From positions 15,326,605 to 15,390,604 of the forward strand of contig NC_046651.1 in assembly GCF_900324485.2 (NCBI RefSeq): 64,000 bases of DNA, read 5' to 3'. Shown here one piece after another: positions 11,368 through 23,964 of the stretch. The notes beneath the pieces were generated by a model. The model worked only from the letters and a program-made list of their open reading frames with translations, was not told the origin of the DNA and made no database searches. This stretch comes from Mastacembelus armatus (Eukaryota > Chordata > Actinopteri > Synbranchiformes > Mastacembelidae). A program made the position numbers and the translations under genes. Numbering within the stretch: position 1 is the stretch's first letter; each line of letters begins with the position of its first letter.

Positions 11368-14300
11368 ATGAGTAAAAACAGCAAAGTGTTGAACCTGAAG
11401 GATAAAATCAATGGAAACGAAGTGGACCTGAGCCTGTGTAACCTCACCGAGGTACCAGTCAAAGAGCTGGTGAGTTTGTTTGTGTGAGAAAATGTTAATA
11501 AATAAAACATTAAATCAGTTTTAAACAACCTTAAACACATGACTGTTTCTGTGTGATCATGTTTCTTGGTTAAAAAGTTAATTAAACACAAAATTATCTA
11601 ACTTTACTTCACTCAGGTATTTCCAATTCATGCTACTTTGCAGCTACACATATTTCATTTACTACTGATCTTTTACATGCAAAACATGAGTTTTTAAAAT
11701 ATTATGCATTACTATGGATTATATATTGTTGTAGAAGCCCAGTTGTGGCTGATTAGACTTGACTAGGTTGAAGTACAAAGGTTTACTAGGATTTATGTAA
11801 GGTCAACAATACGAATGATAATATTTTAACTTGTCCTGCTACAGAATAAAGAAAAGAGATCCAGAAAGATTAATATGCAATTTTATGTCTCTCTTTAATA
11901 AGATAATAACCAGTGTGCACAAAATATCTTGTGTGTGAGATTTTCTCTCAGCAAGAAAACAAGATTCTCTAGAATAGTGCAAAACGAGTACTTTTTACTT
12001 TGAATGCTTGGAGTACAGTTTTGAATGAAGTACTTTTAGTATTTCTACACTGTTGCTGCTTCTACTTTTTCTACAGCTATAATTACAGATAATGTTCAAG
12101 TGACTCATTCTAATATTTATCCCAACAGGCTTTATTCCCCAAAGCGACTGCTGTGGACTTGTCATGCAACAACATCAGCTCCCTTCCTGTAAGTACAATC
12201 TCACTCTTATTGTACTACAACACAAATGTGTGTAAAATTAGTATTTGTGATCTCTCATCAAATGTTTAGACTTTGAGATGTAGATCTTTAGATGCCTGGA
12301 GAGAGATGAGTACATTCACAGAAGGTGATCAATCAGTCAGTTTGAATAATGGATTGATCCTGTCCTGTGATTATTCAGGATGTGTTTATTTGCACATTTC
12401 CATACACAATGTCAGCACAAGAGAAAAAACATCAGAGCAAAAGAGAAAAAGCATAGAAAAGTGCATCTTAAAACAATCTAATTTAAGAATAGCCTAGAAA
12501 TAATACATTTAATATAAATAAGATAAATAAAAATGTGAAAATGAAATGAAAAATAAGCTAAAATATATAAAGGTACAGGAAAGTTCAGTAAGACAGAAAC
12601 ATATCAGGTTTGATAATGGTATAACTCATTTAAAATCAAAGTTTATAGGATAAACAAAGATGGTAAAATAATGTTATGTCTTGGCTGGTTCCAGTCTCTC
12701 AAATGAAAGGATTTTCTGTTTTGTCTCCCAGTAAAATAAATATCTTTGAGGTTTACACTGTTGTCCAGACAAAAAACATTCAACATGGGGATAATGGCTA
12801 AAATTTTTAATTTCTAGCATTTAGCCGATAACGATAAATATGACGATAAACAATAGCACAAGTTCACTTCATGTTTTTCACACTTTAGGGACTTTTAGCA
12901 CCATTTTTGCTGTTCTGTGTAATACACGTGAGTTCTACTTTTGCGCATGCGCTCGCGGCCGCGAGCGCGTCGCACTTGAAAATACGTAATCAAATGGCGT
13001 TTTATCGGCGTGTGGGTTTGTTCTCGCGATATATCGCGTACGATAAGATATTGCGCATTCCTGAATCAACAGTATGAAATGTTTCACTGGGCATTATTTC
13101 ACTACTTTTTAAACATTTAGACTAGCTTTTAATTCATTTTCTGGCAGATGAATCAGAAGTGAAAATAAACTTTAGCTGCAGGATCCAGGCAAAAGTCAGG
13201 ATGTCAGTACATCTCGATTGTATTATGTTTTGTCTTCTTACAGACCCTTGGTTTGGAACTGCTGCCTTTAATGTGCAGTATGTAGCATTTATAGTTTAAC
13301 ATTTTTTTAATGTATCTAGGACTTTATAAAGGTATGTGTTAAATCATGTAAAAAATATTTAACATTATTGTGTTCACATCTTGTTTCCTTGAAGTTATGT
13401 TTATCTTATAAGAGGGGCCCGTACTCTGAGGTTGCTCTCACTTTTTTCTTTTAAATGGTTATTTTGTGTTTATCTAAATTTAGTGTATGATGATAGGTGT
13501 TATACATGAAAGAATTATTATTTTTTTAATATTCACATAGAGGAATTGGTTTCTGACGTCTCTGTGACTCCAGAACACTCTGGGATTACAGAGTGATACT
13601 AATGTCCTGTATTTACGTTAAAACTGTGTTCTGCCTGTCATTTAGCCCACTAATGTTAAAGGTCCATGAACTAAAATTTTACACATTGTTTGATATATCA
13701 AATGGAAACTGGATATAATGTCTCTGCTGTACTAAACCCAACCACAACATTATGTTGCCTCTGTTGTTATTCTAACTTTTCTAAACTGTGTTAATATTAG
13801 TCTCATATAGTCATCGTATAAGAAGCTTTTGTTCAGACCGGTAGTAGTCATTTCACACAGCCTGCCTGGTAGGAGCTCTAGGTGTCTAGAAGTCTGACTG
13901 CGTCCAAAGCAGTGGCTGCAAGACAAAAGAAGCTGTGTTGGTTTGCACATAAAGAGTGGGACAAATAAAAGCAAAACCTTTGCTTTGGTTTTGGATTGAC
14001 TTGTTGTTATAGAAAGCATTAACAGTAGTCAGATGACTCAGATTTGATTCAGATGTTTGTTTTAATAGCATTGGTTACCTATCATGATTTTACTTGAATT
14101 TAAATTTGTGAGTAGTTATAATTTTGTCATTTTCTTAGTTTTCCTCTAATTTTTGGCCAAAAACATTTGAAGACATTTTATGGTAGTTTTGTACAGCTAC
14201 ACAGATGACAGATGTCAGGTTCAGTGAATTATTAACTTACTGTAATAGCATAGTTGTATGTTAATAAACCCAACACATTTGCAGCAGTAAACTTACTTTT

Positions 14301-17300
14301 AAAATGTTCCTCAATGTTGCTCGATTTTTCCATCTCTTAGATTAGAACATCCAAAAGCAGCACAACTGTCTGATGAGCTGAAAAGGAATTACTTATTCCA
14401 CCTTTAACCAGTTCTTGTATCTCTGTTGAACTGAGAATGCTAAGACTGATGTTTGTTTCTGTCTGGTTTCTTTCCTTCAGCCAGAGTTTTGCAACCTGAC
14501 CCACCTGGTGAAGGTGGATTTGAGTAAAAACCAGCTGGCTTGTCTGCCAGATGACCTAGGGAACCTGGTCAACCTTCAGCATTTGGACCTTTACAACAAC
14601 AAACTGACTGTCCTGCCTGTCAGCTTCTCGCAGCTCAGGGTAAGAGTCAGAGACAAGCATTGTGTGCGCTCATGTTATATTTGTGCATACTGATTGTAGC
14701 AACCTAAAACTGCAACATCATTGTGTTCAGTGTCCAGCCCCTGTAGATAAATATAGTTGAAGTTGTTCTGATAGGTATTAATTAAAATTCACATTTAGGT
14801 GCAGTATAGAACTGTTGTTTTTTATAAAAACTTGATTATTTTGAAGTTTCCTGTTTATCAGTTGTGATGCTGAATTTATGTTTTGTTCAAAGTCATCAGT
14901 TTTTTTTTTAACCATTGTCCAATCATAAAAAAGGTTTATTTATTGAATATTTGAAACAGTTTGAGTTTGTAAAACTTTGGGCAGTTTAAGTAAAAACTAA
15001 ATCAGGTTTTTGGACAACAAGGGCTAATGTATTCTTAAAAGAACTGGCCATATGCTTGTTTCTTGCTGAGAATTAGATGAAAATACTCTTTAATCTGTAC
15101 AGTAAGCATGAAGTGACAGATTAAATTCATACAGTACGTTTTTTTACCTGATCGGGGGGGCAAAGAGAGCTGGTGTGGCACTTTGAATGAAGCCACACTC
15201 GCTGTGTTTTAGTGCCTTGTGATAGCTTAGTGTTTAAAACTAAGCTATCACAATCAGCTACTGGCTGTAGCTTCTGATTTGCCATAAGGACACAGCAGTG
15301 GTATCAATGTTCTGATGTGACTCTCAGCAAGAAGTGTATTCTTCAAAATGTCAAATTTTCTTTAATGGTAAATAGTTGTTGATATGCTTTGCTGTACTGC
15401 AGTTGTTAGACATTTATTTCAAATGTAATCATCATATCCTCCCATCATATGTTGTTTTGTGCTGATGTTTGACACCAGTTATTTGACTTTGCATGTGTGT
15501 GTTTTGTGCTCAGAGTCTGAAGTGGTTGGATCTGAAGGATAATCCGCTGGAGCCCATCCTGGCCAAGGCAGCAGGAGATTGTCTGGATGAGAAGCAGTGT
15601 AAACAGTGTGCCACCAAGGTCACAAAGATCAATTGACCAATTCGTACATACTCTTTAAATTAAATGTATTTAGAGCATCCAAAACTAAAGGTTGTTTTTT
15701 TTTGCAGGTTCTACAGCACATGAGAACCATTCAGGATGAGGTCGATCGTGCACGAGAGAAACGTCTTTTGAGAGAAAAAGGTGGGTTGTAGAAAATCTTT
15801 ATTTGAGCTTACAAAAAAACATTAGGACAAATTGAATATTAAAATAAATTAAATACAGTTCATATAAGAATGAATGTTACAGTGATCTGAGTGCATCTCT
15901 CAATGTGTTTTTCTCCATTCTCTAATCAGAGCTGGAGAGGAAGAGGGAGGCCAAGCAGAGGGAACGAGAGGCCAGAGAAAAGGAAGCTCGTAAACGGGAG
16001 AAGGCAGAGGAGAAGGAAAAGAGGAGGAAAGAGTACAAGGCTCAGATGGCAGCCTTAGCTGCACAGGAACAACAGAAGAAGAAGACCGAGGAGAAGAAGA
16101 AAAAGAATGGCCAGACAGCAGGTAGGAACCAAGGTCTGAATGTCACAAACCAAATGGGCCATAATTTGTTTGCGTTTCTATATAACTGGACAATGTTTAT
16201 ATGGCACTTGGTGTTTAGAAACACTGCTCTATGCATCTGGGCTCATAAACGCTGACTGCAGAACACCTTCTGTTGGCAGATGTGAATGGAGCAGCATTCA
16301 CAAACAGCGAGTACCCATTCCAACAGCAGATAAACACTGGTGATACTGAAACAGAAATAAAAGTAGACAAATTGTGACCCATTTTAAAGAAGTCTGCATG
16401 CTTCACTTTTACATTTCTGCCACCTCACTGTAAATTATTTTTAACCATTAATCATCACAGAGCTACATGGCAGAAACACAGCAAAACAATAGAATCAGTA
16501 CATTTTTAAATATTCCATGTTAAAATATGTATTAAGGGCCACTCACTCATAAGCAAATTCCCTCAAAACAATTCCTAAAAAACCCTGAAAAGCCAAATGT
16601 GATTTTTTTTTTTTTTTAAGTTACGTGTCAGACGATGTGTGTACATGTATCTAGAAATGAATTTCTAAACTGCACACAGAAATCCATTTCTCCACGTTTT
16701 AAATCTTGAGCAAGTCCATCAAAATCAAACGCACCATCTCCAGCGTAGCAGGCCATAACTATCACAGTTGGGCTGTAAATACTGTATTTAGTGGTTTTAA
16801 AATATGGTCATAATGCTGTTTGTATATAAGGTAAATTATAAATTAAAAGCATAAAGCTCCAAAAGGTTTGGTGAACAAAGCCTGAAGTAGCTGGGATGAG
16901 TTTTGTAGCATTTTCTCTTGAGGGACTCACTTATCTGTCAAAAGGATTCAAAACTCACTCACTATTTTCTTTAAACAAGAAAAATGTAGTTTGAATTTTC
17001 AGTTAGCCAATAAAAAAAAAAAAAAATGCAAACAACTTGTGGCTGGAATATTTCTAGCACAAAAATCTTGATGCACAGTATTCAGGTATAATTCTAAGAG
17101 AGTCTGAGTTGTATATAAGGACTCATTCTTATGTTACCTCTTTATCTCTGCAGATAAAAAAGTTGTTGTGCAGTCAGCTCCCAAACCTCGACGATCTCTC
17201 ATTGGGCTGATGTTCAAGCTGCTCCTCCTGCTGCTGCTGGGATTAGCCGGAGCTGCTGCTGCCTGCCGGCTGACTGATCTGCAGAAGGAAGCTCTGTGTG

Positions 17301-17434
17301 TGCCAGTCAACGTCGCCATGGATGACAGTCTAACCTGGGCCAGAGAGAAAGAGGTTGTGGTCAGACAACTGCTGCAAAATCTCTCCTCTGCAGTGAAAGA
17401 GTTTCTCGAATCCACACAAACATCTAAAAACTAA
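11368..17434 (+). CDS. lrrc59: Leucine-rich repeat-containing protein 59
   Basis: Single-pass ER/nuclear-envelope protein that binds ribosomes and helps import FGF1 and related cargo (family knowledge). Exons: 11368-11469, 12129-12188, 14481-14639, 15514-15618, 15708-15780, 15930-16121, 17154-17434; 323 residues against 307 in human. Seen: the N-terminus [20 protein letters not shown], aligning with the mammalian protein; LRR units with [40 protein letters not shown] and [12 protein letters not shown]; the motif [11 protein letters not shown]; a long charged coiled coil rich in Arg, Glu and Lys (about residues 150-230); a membrane segment near 247-269 ([17 protein letters not shown]); and a short lumenal tail. 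The long third coding intron (12189-14480) holds dispersed repeats. Identification is secure. Confidence 0.96.
11985..12085. repeat. Degenerate dispersed fish repeat in lrrc59 intron
   Basis: Contains GTACTTTTTACTTTGAATGC and AAGTACTTTTAGTATTTC, in the style of the ACTTTTACTT repeat also suspected near 8500, 54500 and 56650. Confidence 0.3.
12800..13065. repeat. CpG-rich patch with a 20-bp perfect palindrome (likely MITE piece)
   Basis: Within a CpG-poor intron, this patch holds repeated ATAACGATAAA-type words, a perfect 20-bp palindrome at 12949-12968 (GCGCTCGCGGCCGCGAGCGC) and TCGCGATATATCGCG near 13023-13037, itself palindromic. The clustering of palindromes and CpGs differs from the flanks and suggests a small mobile-element remnant. 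I could not define its ends. Confidence 0.45.
15217..15350. repeat. Snap-back hairpin and dispersed fish repeat in lrrc59 intron
   Basis: Perfect 15-bp inverted arms at 15217-15231 and 15239-15253 (TTGTGATAGCTTAGT and its complement) enclose a 7-base loop. The text after it, GCTACTGGCTGTAGCTTC to CTCAGCAAGAAG, resembles a dispersed teleost repeat seen again near 48110-48260 and, inverted, near 49005-49090. Confidence 0.55.
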
Positions 17435-18529
17435 ATGCTCATCTGCCTCCATAAAAAAAACTGAGCTTCCCACTCTCACCTGCAAATCCTGTGATTTTTT
17501 TAATATGCTAACATCATGAATCCTAAGGTGACAACGCTGTATCTGCTCACCATTTGTGGTGCTGGGAGATAAAGTGTCCGTACAGAGAGATGATGGGGAT
17601 GTACAGATGTAGTAAAATCATAAATTCCTATGGAATTGTTGTAGCTCTTGTACCCTCTTTGTACTACAACCGGTTTTTTTTTTGTTTGTTTTTTTTTGTT
17701 AAAAGTCCTCATCTTAAATGCCTCCCTGTCAGCCATGTTTTGCACTAAGACCAGGAGCTGGTTTGTGTTTCAGTGCATGACATGGAGCACAGGTTGGATT
17801 TGAGAGATGTTCAATGAAATGTCAGGTGGCCCTGTCTCTGCTGCATTGGAGTGTGAACTCGTGTGTTAACTGCCAGTCCAAACGTGCAATGAAGGCTGTG
17901 TGAATGTAGAGCTCACTCGTCTGTTGTGGCCTCCTCTGTCTTTCTAGGTTTACATCAGTCACACCAGCAAAATCTCACAGCTAACAGACACTGTCTGACC
18001 TGCAAGCTAGAGCCCAACAATACATGTGGAGTGGATTTTACTTTTTTGTAGATTTATCTTAACAAGAAAGTACAGCAGAAATCTGCCAAAGAAGCATTTA
18101 AAAACGGTTGCCATTACAGTCAATTTTTTAAAAGTCTAAAATCCAAAGATATGATCATTTGTGACAAATCCTCACATTGGAGAAGCTGCCACCAGAGAGT
18201 AGTTGATATTTTTCCACTTTCAGATACAGATTTCTGTCTTGTCCTTTCAAATCCCAGTATCTGTTGGGCTCTAACGAACACCCTTCCCAGTGCACAGACT
18301 ATTTAAAAGGACCTTTTCAAAGATTCTGCATGTGCTAGAAATCATGTTTTCATTACAGATCAATATTTGCACATCAGCATGATGTGTTTCACCTTCTTGC
18401 TACTTTCCTTACAGTCATTGATTTCCATTCATATTTAGACTTGAAACTTGAGTTGTTGAATCCAAACTGAATATGAATCTGAAGTTGTAATTCTTAAGTA
18501 AAGCTATAAATACTTAAATCTGCATTACC

Positions 18530-18535
18530 AATAAA
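18530..18535 (+). terminator. lrrc59 polyadenylation signal
   Basis: AATAAA lies about 1.1 kb after the lrrc59 stop codon. The UTR between them is non-coding, with a few T-rich tracts. An alternative nearer site cannot be excluded. Confidence 0.5.
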
Positions 18536-18904
18536 GTATAATAAACAATTGATTTTTCTTAAACTGCAAAGACAAAAACTGGAATTCAGTGGCTGCATTG
18601 AAGGTTGGAAAAACACAGCAGCAAAATGTGCAACTACATTAGCAGTGATATGATATAAATGTGATTAAGGAGTAATCACTTGTACAAACATTAACTTTAA
18701 TAACTTTAACAATCCAAATGATCAGGTGATTATACTGAACTTCAGGTTCAAAGTCTGAAATGCCTTTCTTTATTTTAATCTGTCATCTGTATCACTGTAG
18801 GCAGGTTTGCTGTCAGGGCGTTTTCATGCAAAAAGCTGCTCATTTTCAGTGTCATTAAATGGCTATGCACTGCAACAAGTATTTAAATGTGTTTTGTAAC
18901 AACA

Positions 18905-19440
18905 ATGGCAACGCTTGCTAAGACACAACACACTATCCAACAGGACCAACCTCAGCCCAGACCAATTACACGTTCTGCTCAATCTCTGCTTGACGACAAA
19001 CTATTTCAAATATAATGAGGGATTTTACCAACACCTATGCACAGAAGTAGAGTTTATCCTTTCTAGACTCTGCTTTGCACACTCAACATGGCAAATGCCT
19101 GAACTTCAAAGTATATAGAAAACCCACACGCAAAGAACACGTAGACCAGTACTAAATTTCTCACCACCCACAGGAGCACAACCAATTATCTGGATCCTGC
19201 ACCACCTGATTGAGAACATTAGTACACGGAAAGAAAAGGAGCACAAACACATTAAGAAAGCACTTAAAAACTGTGGCTCCCCCAATAGGGCCCTCATCAA
19301 AACCACAAAAAGGTCCATTAAAAGAACCCCTCAAAAACAAACAGAGGAACACAACAATATTGTAATGCTACAGTACATGGCAGAAAAACTAGCTGTAAAT
19401 CAACCTGTTAACTTTCTGCCCATGGCCTATGGAAATATTT
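18905..19440 (+). mobile_element. Penelope-like retroelement remnant
   Basis: Fragments in more than one plus frame resemble fish Penelope-family reverse transcriptase: LSPDQLHVLLNLCLTTNYF and YNEGFYQ, then VYRKPT and SHHPQEHN, then STRKEKEHKHIKKALKNCG and IKTTKRSIKR. The order fits the family, but the core of the reverse transcriptase between the first and second groups is missing. The copy is old and clearly inactive. The family call is from recalled motifs. Confidence 0.7.
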
Positions 19441-20453
19441 TTCATTTCCAATCAAAGATAATGTCACCATAGCATGAGTTTAATGGCTTTTCTGGAGCTG
19501 TTGGTCATATCCAATGATCTTCATCAGCCCAATTGTCACAATTTTTTTTCTGTGAGAATTGTAATGAATCCTCTCGCATGTTGGCCTAAAAGCTGAGGTG
19601 ATAAAGATCAGGTGATTTGACTTACAGATCCAGAAAAGCTAAACGCTAACGCTAACATTCACAACTTCTGTTTCAAAGATGAAAACTGAACTTTCATTCC
19701 TAATAGTGATATGCTTTTGATTAGATAAGGCGTCACTGTTAAGTTGATAAAATGTAGTTTCCTGCTTTTCTACAAAGATGAACAGACCACAAAACACAGA
19801 TTTTAACCTGATTAGAGAGATTACGAAATTACAACTCCACAACACAGAACAGATGCCGAGAAACTGCATTATGGGTAATTCCTGTAACTGATCTCCAGTT
19901 AAACAAGCATTAATGTGAATGAGCTCATATGACCATAAACCACCTAATATGATGGAGAGAGCAATCTGCAAAAGCCAGCAACCACAGTCACCATTAGCCT
20001 GATGAAACTTTGCTTTGTAACATGTAACTCAGAGCAGGGAAGTGCTGACAAACCTCTACACTAAACAATATACGCATACGTATATGCACTTCTATATTAG
20101 ATGACTTTAAAGGTTGGTGTGAGCAGCGGTGGAAAGTAAGTACATTTAGAAAATAAAAAAAAACAATTTATATTAATAAAAGACAACAATACAGTGAAAA
20201 GTGAAATTGGCCCTGTGGTTTCAAATTACAACTACATATATCGACCCACTGGCGGTCCTAGTGTTAATGTAGGCGTGTGTAAGAGGAAATGGAAGAATTA
20301 ACAGCAAATGTGTGTGATTTCCAAATTTAAATGAAAACTCCAGCTTTGGAAAAAAGTTGCTTACAGAACTTTACTTTCTTTCCAATAGTTAGATGAAAAA
20401 GTCGGTAGCACCGTATTAATGGTCCCTGTTTTAGAATTACACATGCTATGGTA

Positions 20454-20775
20454 CGGAGCCCCTTAAGTATCAGGTGGGAATTACTTTTTTACCGCTTGTT
20501 TACCACTTGCGTTACCTCGCAAAAAGATTTTTGCGATTATTGCGAGGTAACGCAAAAATCTTGGTCAAATGAAGGGAACCAGCAAAACAGCCTACCCGGG
20601 CGAAATGTGACATCAAGCAATGGGTTGTAATGGGAAGCATTAGCAAGTGGTTAATTAACGTTATTAATGTAGTGTTAGGTAAGCTAATAAAACGCACACA
20701 ATGCAAATCATTTTGCGAGGTAACGCAAAACAAAGTCTAAAAAAATTATTTCCACCTGATACTTAAAGGGATCCG
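20454..20775. mobile_element. 322-bp MITE with inverted terminal repeats and TA target duplication
   Basis: The ends are inverted repeats of about 35 bp. The left end reads CGGAGCCCCTTAAGTATCAG and the right end, reversed, CGGATCCCTTTAAGTATCAG, continuing into GTGG and a T run. TA flanks both sides (20452-20453 and 20776-20777). Inside are three copies of the word GCGAGGTAACGC, one of them inverted, making a second nested palindrome. There is no coding capacity. TA duplication suits Tc1/mariner-like or related DNA transposons; the family is not determined. Confidence 0.75.
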
Positions 20776-20839
20776 TAGCTTCGCGTGTGTTTTTCATAGT
20801 ATCTCACTCAAACTGTGTTTTTCCCTCCTCAAATGTGCT

Positions 20840-21116
20840 TTTCACTCTCCATTTGATCGTTATACTACGTTACTGTAACGTTATTTATTAGTCAAACAGT
20901 ATTTCCTCTAAAGGTGTGTATGACGTTGCCAGAAGATAGAGCAGTGTTGACCCACTCAAACGAGATGTTATTGTTGACCGTCGTTGTGAGTAGTTAATTG
21001 AGTCGAGTTAGTAAGCGCACTGTTAACGACGGTAAGTCAGGTTTCCGTAATGTCCGTGAATCTGTCATGTTGTGTTTTGGTTGTGCCTGTAGTGGAGAGA
21101 CTTGAGTTAGCGGCGC

Positions 21117-21171
<55 letters not shown>

Positions 21172-21640
21172 ACCTGTGTTATATATTAGTCCAACAGTGT
21201 TTCTGCTAAAAGTGTGTATGATTTGTCGATTCATTAAACTAACGATAATGTTATCGCTCCGTTGGACGTTTGATTAGCTAAAACAGCAGCGCTAGCTAAC
21301 GTTAGCTCAGTGTTAATTAACTGGAGAAGGAGCACCTTTGCATTTAGCTGTGATGACTGATAAATAACGTTACCATGAGAGAAAAAAAACAGTTTGAGCG
21401 TGATATTATAAATAAACATACGCTCAGGTCTTCTTTCTGTGCGCACAAACGTCACATTTGCTCTCGCGAACATTTAAAAACGTGCAGGTCTAATTTTTCA
21501 CCGTGTGTTTTTGCGCCCTCTAGCGTTAGCATGGATGTAACGCCATACTATGGCCCTCTGAAAGCAGAATATATCACAAGGTTTAAAGTTACAGAAAGAC
21601 CTAGTACCTCAAAACTATACTGATGTCCTTACTCCCTACC
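20840..21640. promoter_or_regulatory. CpG-rich patch between convergent genes (possible orphan promoter)
   Basis: CpG dinucleotides are frequent here compared with the flanks. A strong donor-like GACGGTAAGTCAG occurs at 21028-21040 on the plus strand. The patch lies between the 3' ends of lrrc59 and nat9, so it is the promoter of neither. It could drive an unannotated non-coding RNA, or be an old repeat. A TG/AG microsatellite lies within it. Confidence 0.35.
21118..21170. repeat. (TG)n(AG)n microsatellite
   Basis: A TG run of about 20 units followed directly by about six AG units. Confidence 0.95.
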
Positions 21641-21853
21641 ACTGCAGGGATGAGATCAAGTATTATAGATATGAGTGTATATATTATATGTAAATTAGAG
21701 TATGTGATGAGGGTATGAGTGCAAAAAGAGGACTAAAAAAAAAAACCCTAAACTACAAATCCCATCTCAGCTTTGTGTGTCAGTGTTTTTTGTTTACCTG
21801 TGCAGAACGATCAGCTCTACAGCCTTTGGGGTTTGACCGTGTAGGGCAACACT

Positions 21854-23813
21854 TCACTGTGACACCAGCTCCTGTCTGTTGCTGCAGGTCTGTCTGTAGT
21901 CCCTCTCCTTCATGAAGGCCATGTCATCCAGCAGCCTCATCCGAACAGGCTCGTCCACCGTCAGCTCAAGCGTGACTTCTCTGAAGACGTGGCACACTGA
22001 CACCTGCAGCAGACACAAGGACAATTATGAGATTCACTTACAAAACCGTCAGTCATCTCATACACTGAGAACATGTCATCCTATTACCTGCTGGAAGTGG
22101 AGTTTCTTGAACATGCTGATGCTGACCTGGTTGTCCAGCCCAATTTTCGCTTGAAACTTTTGGATCCCAAGTTTGGTGACTCCTGGTGCAAGAGAACACA
22201 CACTGATCACAACCTTTCACCAACACCAGCTCTGTGTGAGCCCATATTTAAACCCACAAAGCCTCATTTTTTCAATGCAGTTCACTGAACCAGAAAAACA
22301 GTGAATGAAGACCAACATAAAACCTAATTACTGCAAAATATAAAATCAAGGAACGATTCAGGAGATGTGGAACCAGGGAAAAGATGCTGCAAATCCAAAA
22401 TGTGCAACTTCTACACAGCAGCTTTAACCTTTAGTCTTCTGACAGACGGAATAGAGATGCTTACCGTAGCACATCATCATACGTGTCACTTCCTTTCCGA
22501 TGCCCTTGCCTCTGTAACTGGGCTCTGTTAAAAACAAATGTTATAAATGTCAAGGGAATATATTGTCTAAATAGATGCAGATAGGATGTTGTTAAGAGCA
22601 GCCTTTGGTATAGATTTAAGACACAATGGGCTTCACCTGCTATCATGACCTCCAGCTCAGCCAAGGAGAGGTCAGTGGGGTCAGTCAGGAAGAGGTTGAC
22701 ATCTCCCACCATGCACTGCTCCTCCTCTACACTGGTATCTGCCCATTGCTGCTTGTCCAAGATAATAAATGTGCACTCTGCCAAAATAAAATAAAAAAAA
22801 TGTCAAATTCACTACTACTAAACCTCAGGATATGTAAAGTCTTACAAGCAAGTTGGAGCAAGTTGATGTTGGTACAAATGTCTATTCCTTTAATTCTGGA
22901 AAGAACACACTTAACACTTGCTGGCTGATTTAAAGCAAACTGAATTTTAGAGTGATGTTTCAGGCCTTATGTTAAAAGTGTGAGCCCTTTTTCACAGGGT
23001 GCAAACGTCCTTTTTAGATGGTTTCATTTTAAAATGTTTCAAAGCCTTTGAGATAGAAAAATATCCAAATAGTCACAGAGAAGAAGCACTGACATGACAA
23101 ATGATCTTGTAATTGTCTGGAAATGCTTAAGATTAATAACCACTGCTGTGTGAGGATGTGTAAGAGCCGACTGACTTGTGCATAGTTATTGGCGGTGAAT
23201 TCTTACTGTCACTCTCTTCCCTCCAGCTCCTCTGCATGTCGTACTCCTGTTCCAGGGTGAGAGGCTCTGAGGCGGTCAGCTGCTGCAGCTCAGGAGACTT
23301 CATCCACTCATGATACCTGACAAATGCCAACAGCTGGATAAGAGACAGGGACTTCACGTTTCCACACATTTACCTTAATCCTTTATCCTGATGCCCAAAT
23401 GAAAAACAGTCTCATAGTTTGTCACTTTTGAAGCATGATTGTACTTTTCTGTTGTCTCATCACAGTGAATTGAACATTTGGAGTTTCTCTATGTGGGAAA
23501 TTCAATTAGGCAATAACTTCTACTCAGAATCGATGATAAAAACAGTTTGTTGTTTCTATTTCAGGCTCAAATGAAAATATCAATCAAATATTCAGACAAT
23601 GGTCAGAATAAAACTCCATCAAAGGAGCAAACAGAGATACAAAGAATAAAAAGTCAGAAATGAATCTATTTATTCAGGCAAGTCAGGCCACACGCTGAAA
23701 CTCTCACGTGCCGCACACGACAGGTATGAATGTTACCTGGGCACGTGCTCTGCGTTGTAAGGAACCAGCACCACTTTGTGTCCGTCCAGTAACGTGTTCT
23801 CATTGATCTTCAT
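21854..23813 (-). CDS. nat9: N-acetyltransferase 9 (GNAT family)
   Basis: Acetyl-CoA-dependent acetyltransferase of the GNAT fold, linked in other animals to microtubule stability. Minus-strand exons in order: 23813-23737, 23316-23207, 22777-22637, 22524-22465, 22182-22088, 22003-21854 (TGA); 210 residues against 207 in human. Seen: MKINENTLLDGHKVVLVPY at the N-terminus, YHEWMKSPELQQLTASEPLT, FIILDKQQW, CMVGDVNLFLTD, and the acetyl-CoA loop SYRGKGIGKEVTRMMM, which carries the R-x-x-G-x-G signature, then FQAKIGLDNQVSISMFKKL. All introns are GT-AG and the start codon aligns with the mammalian start. Downstream it converges on lrrc59; upstream it is tandem with the synaptotagmin gene, with 486 bp between them. 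Confidence 0.95.
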
Positions 23814-23949
23814 GACGCCAAACCAGACACAAAACACTCTCAGAGAGAATTATTTCAGAAAACCATGTGAGACGCCTGCTCGCTCAGCACTTCCTCCTTC
23901 ACACTCAGCGCCTCAAACTGCAGTTGCTCTCACGGTCACACAGGCAGGA

Positions 23950-23964
23950 GTCGCCCCCTGCTGG
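23950..23964 (-). promoter_or_regulatory. CTCF-like motif upstream of nat9
   Basis: On the minus strand, CCAGCAGGGGGCGAC matches 14 of 15 positions of the vertebrate CTCF consensus by hand. It lies about 140 bp upstream of the nat9 start codon, in the short gap between nat9 and the synaptotagmin gene. Confidence 0.45.
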
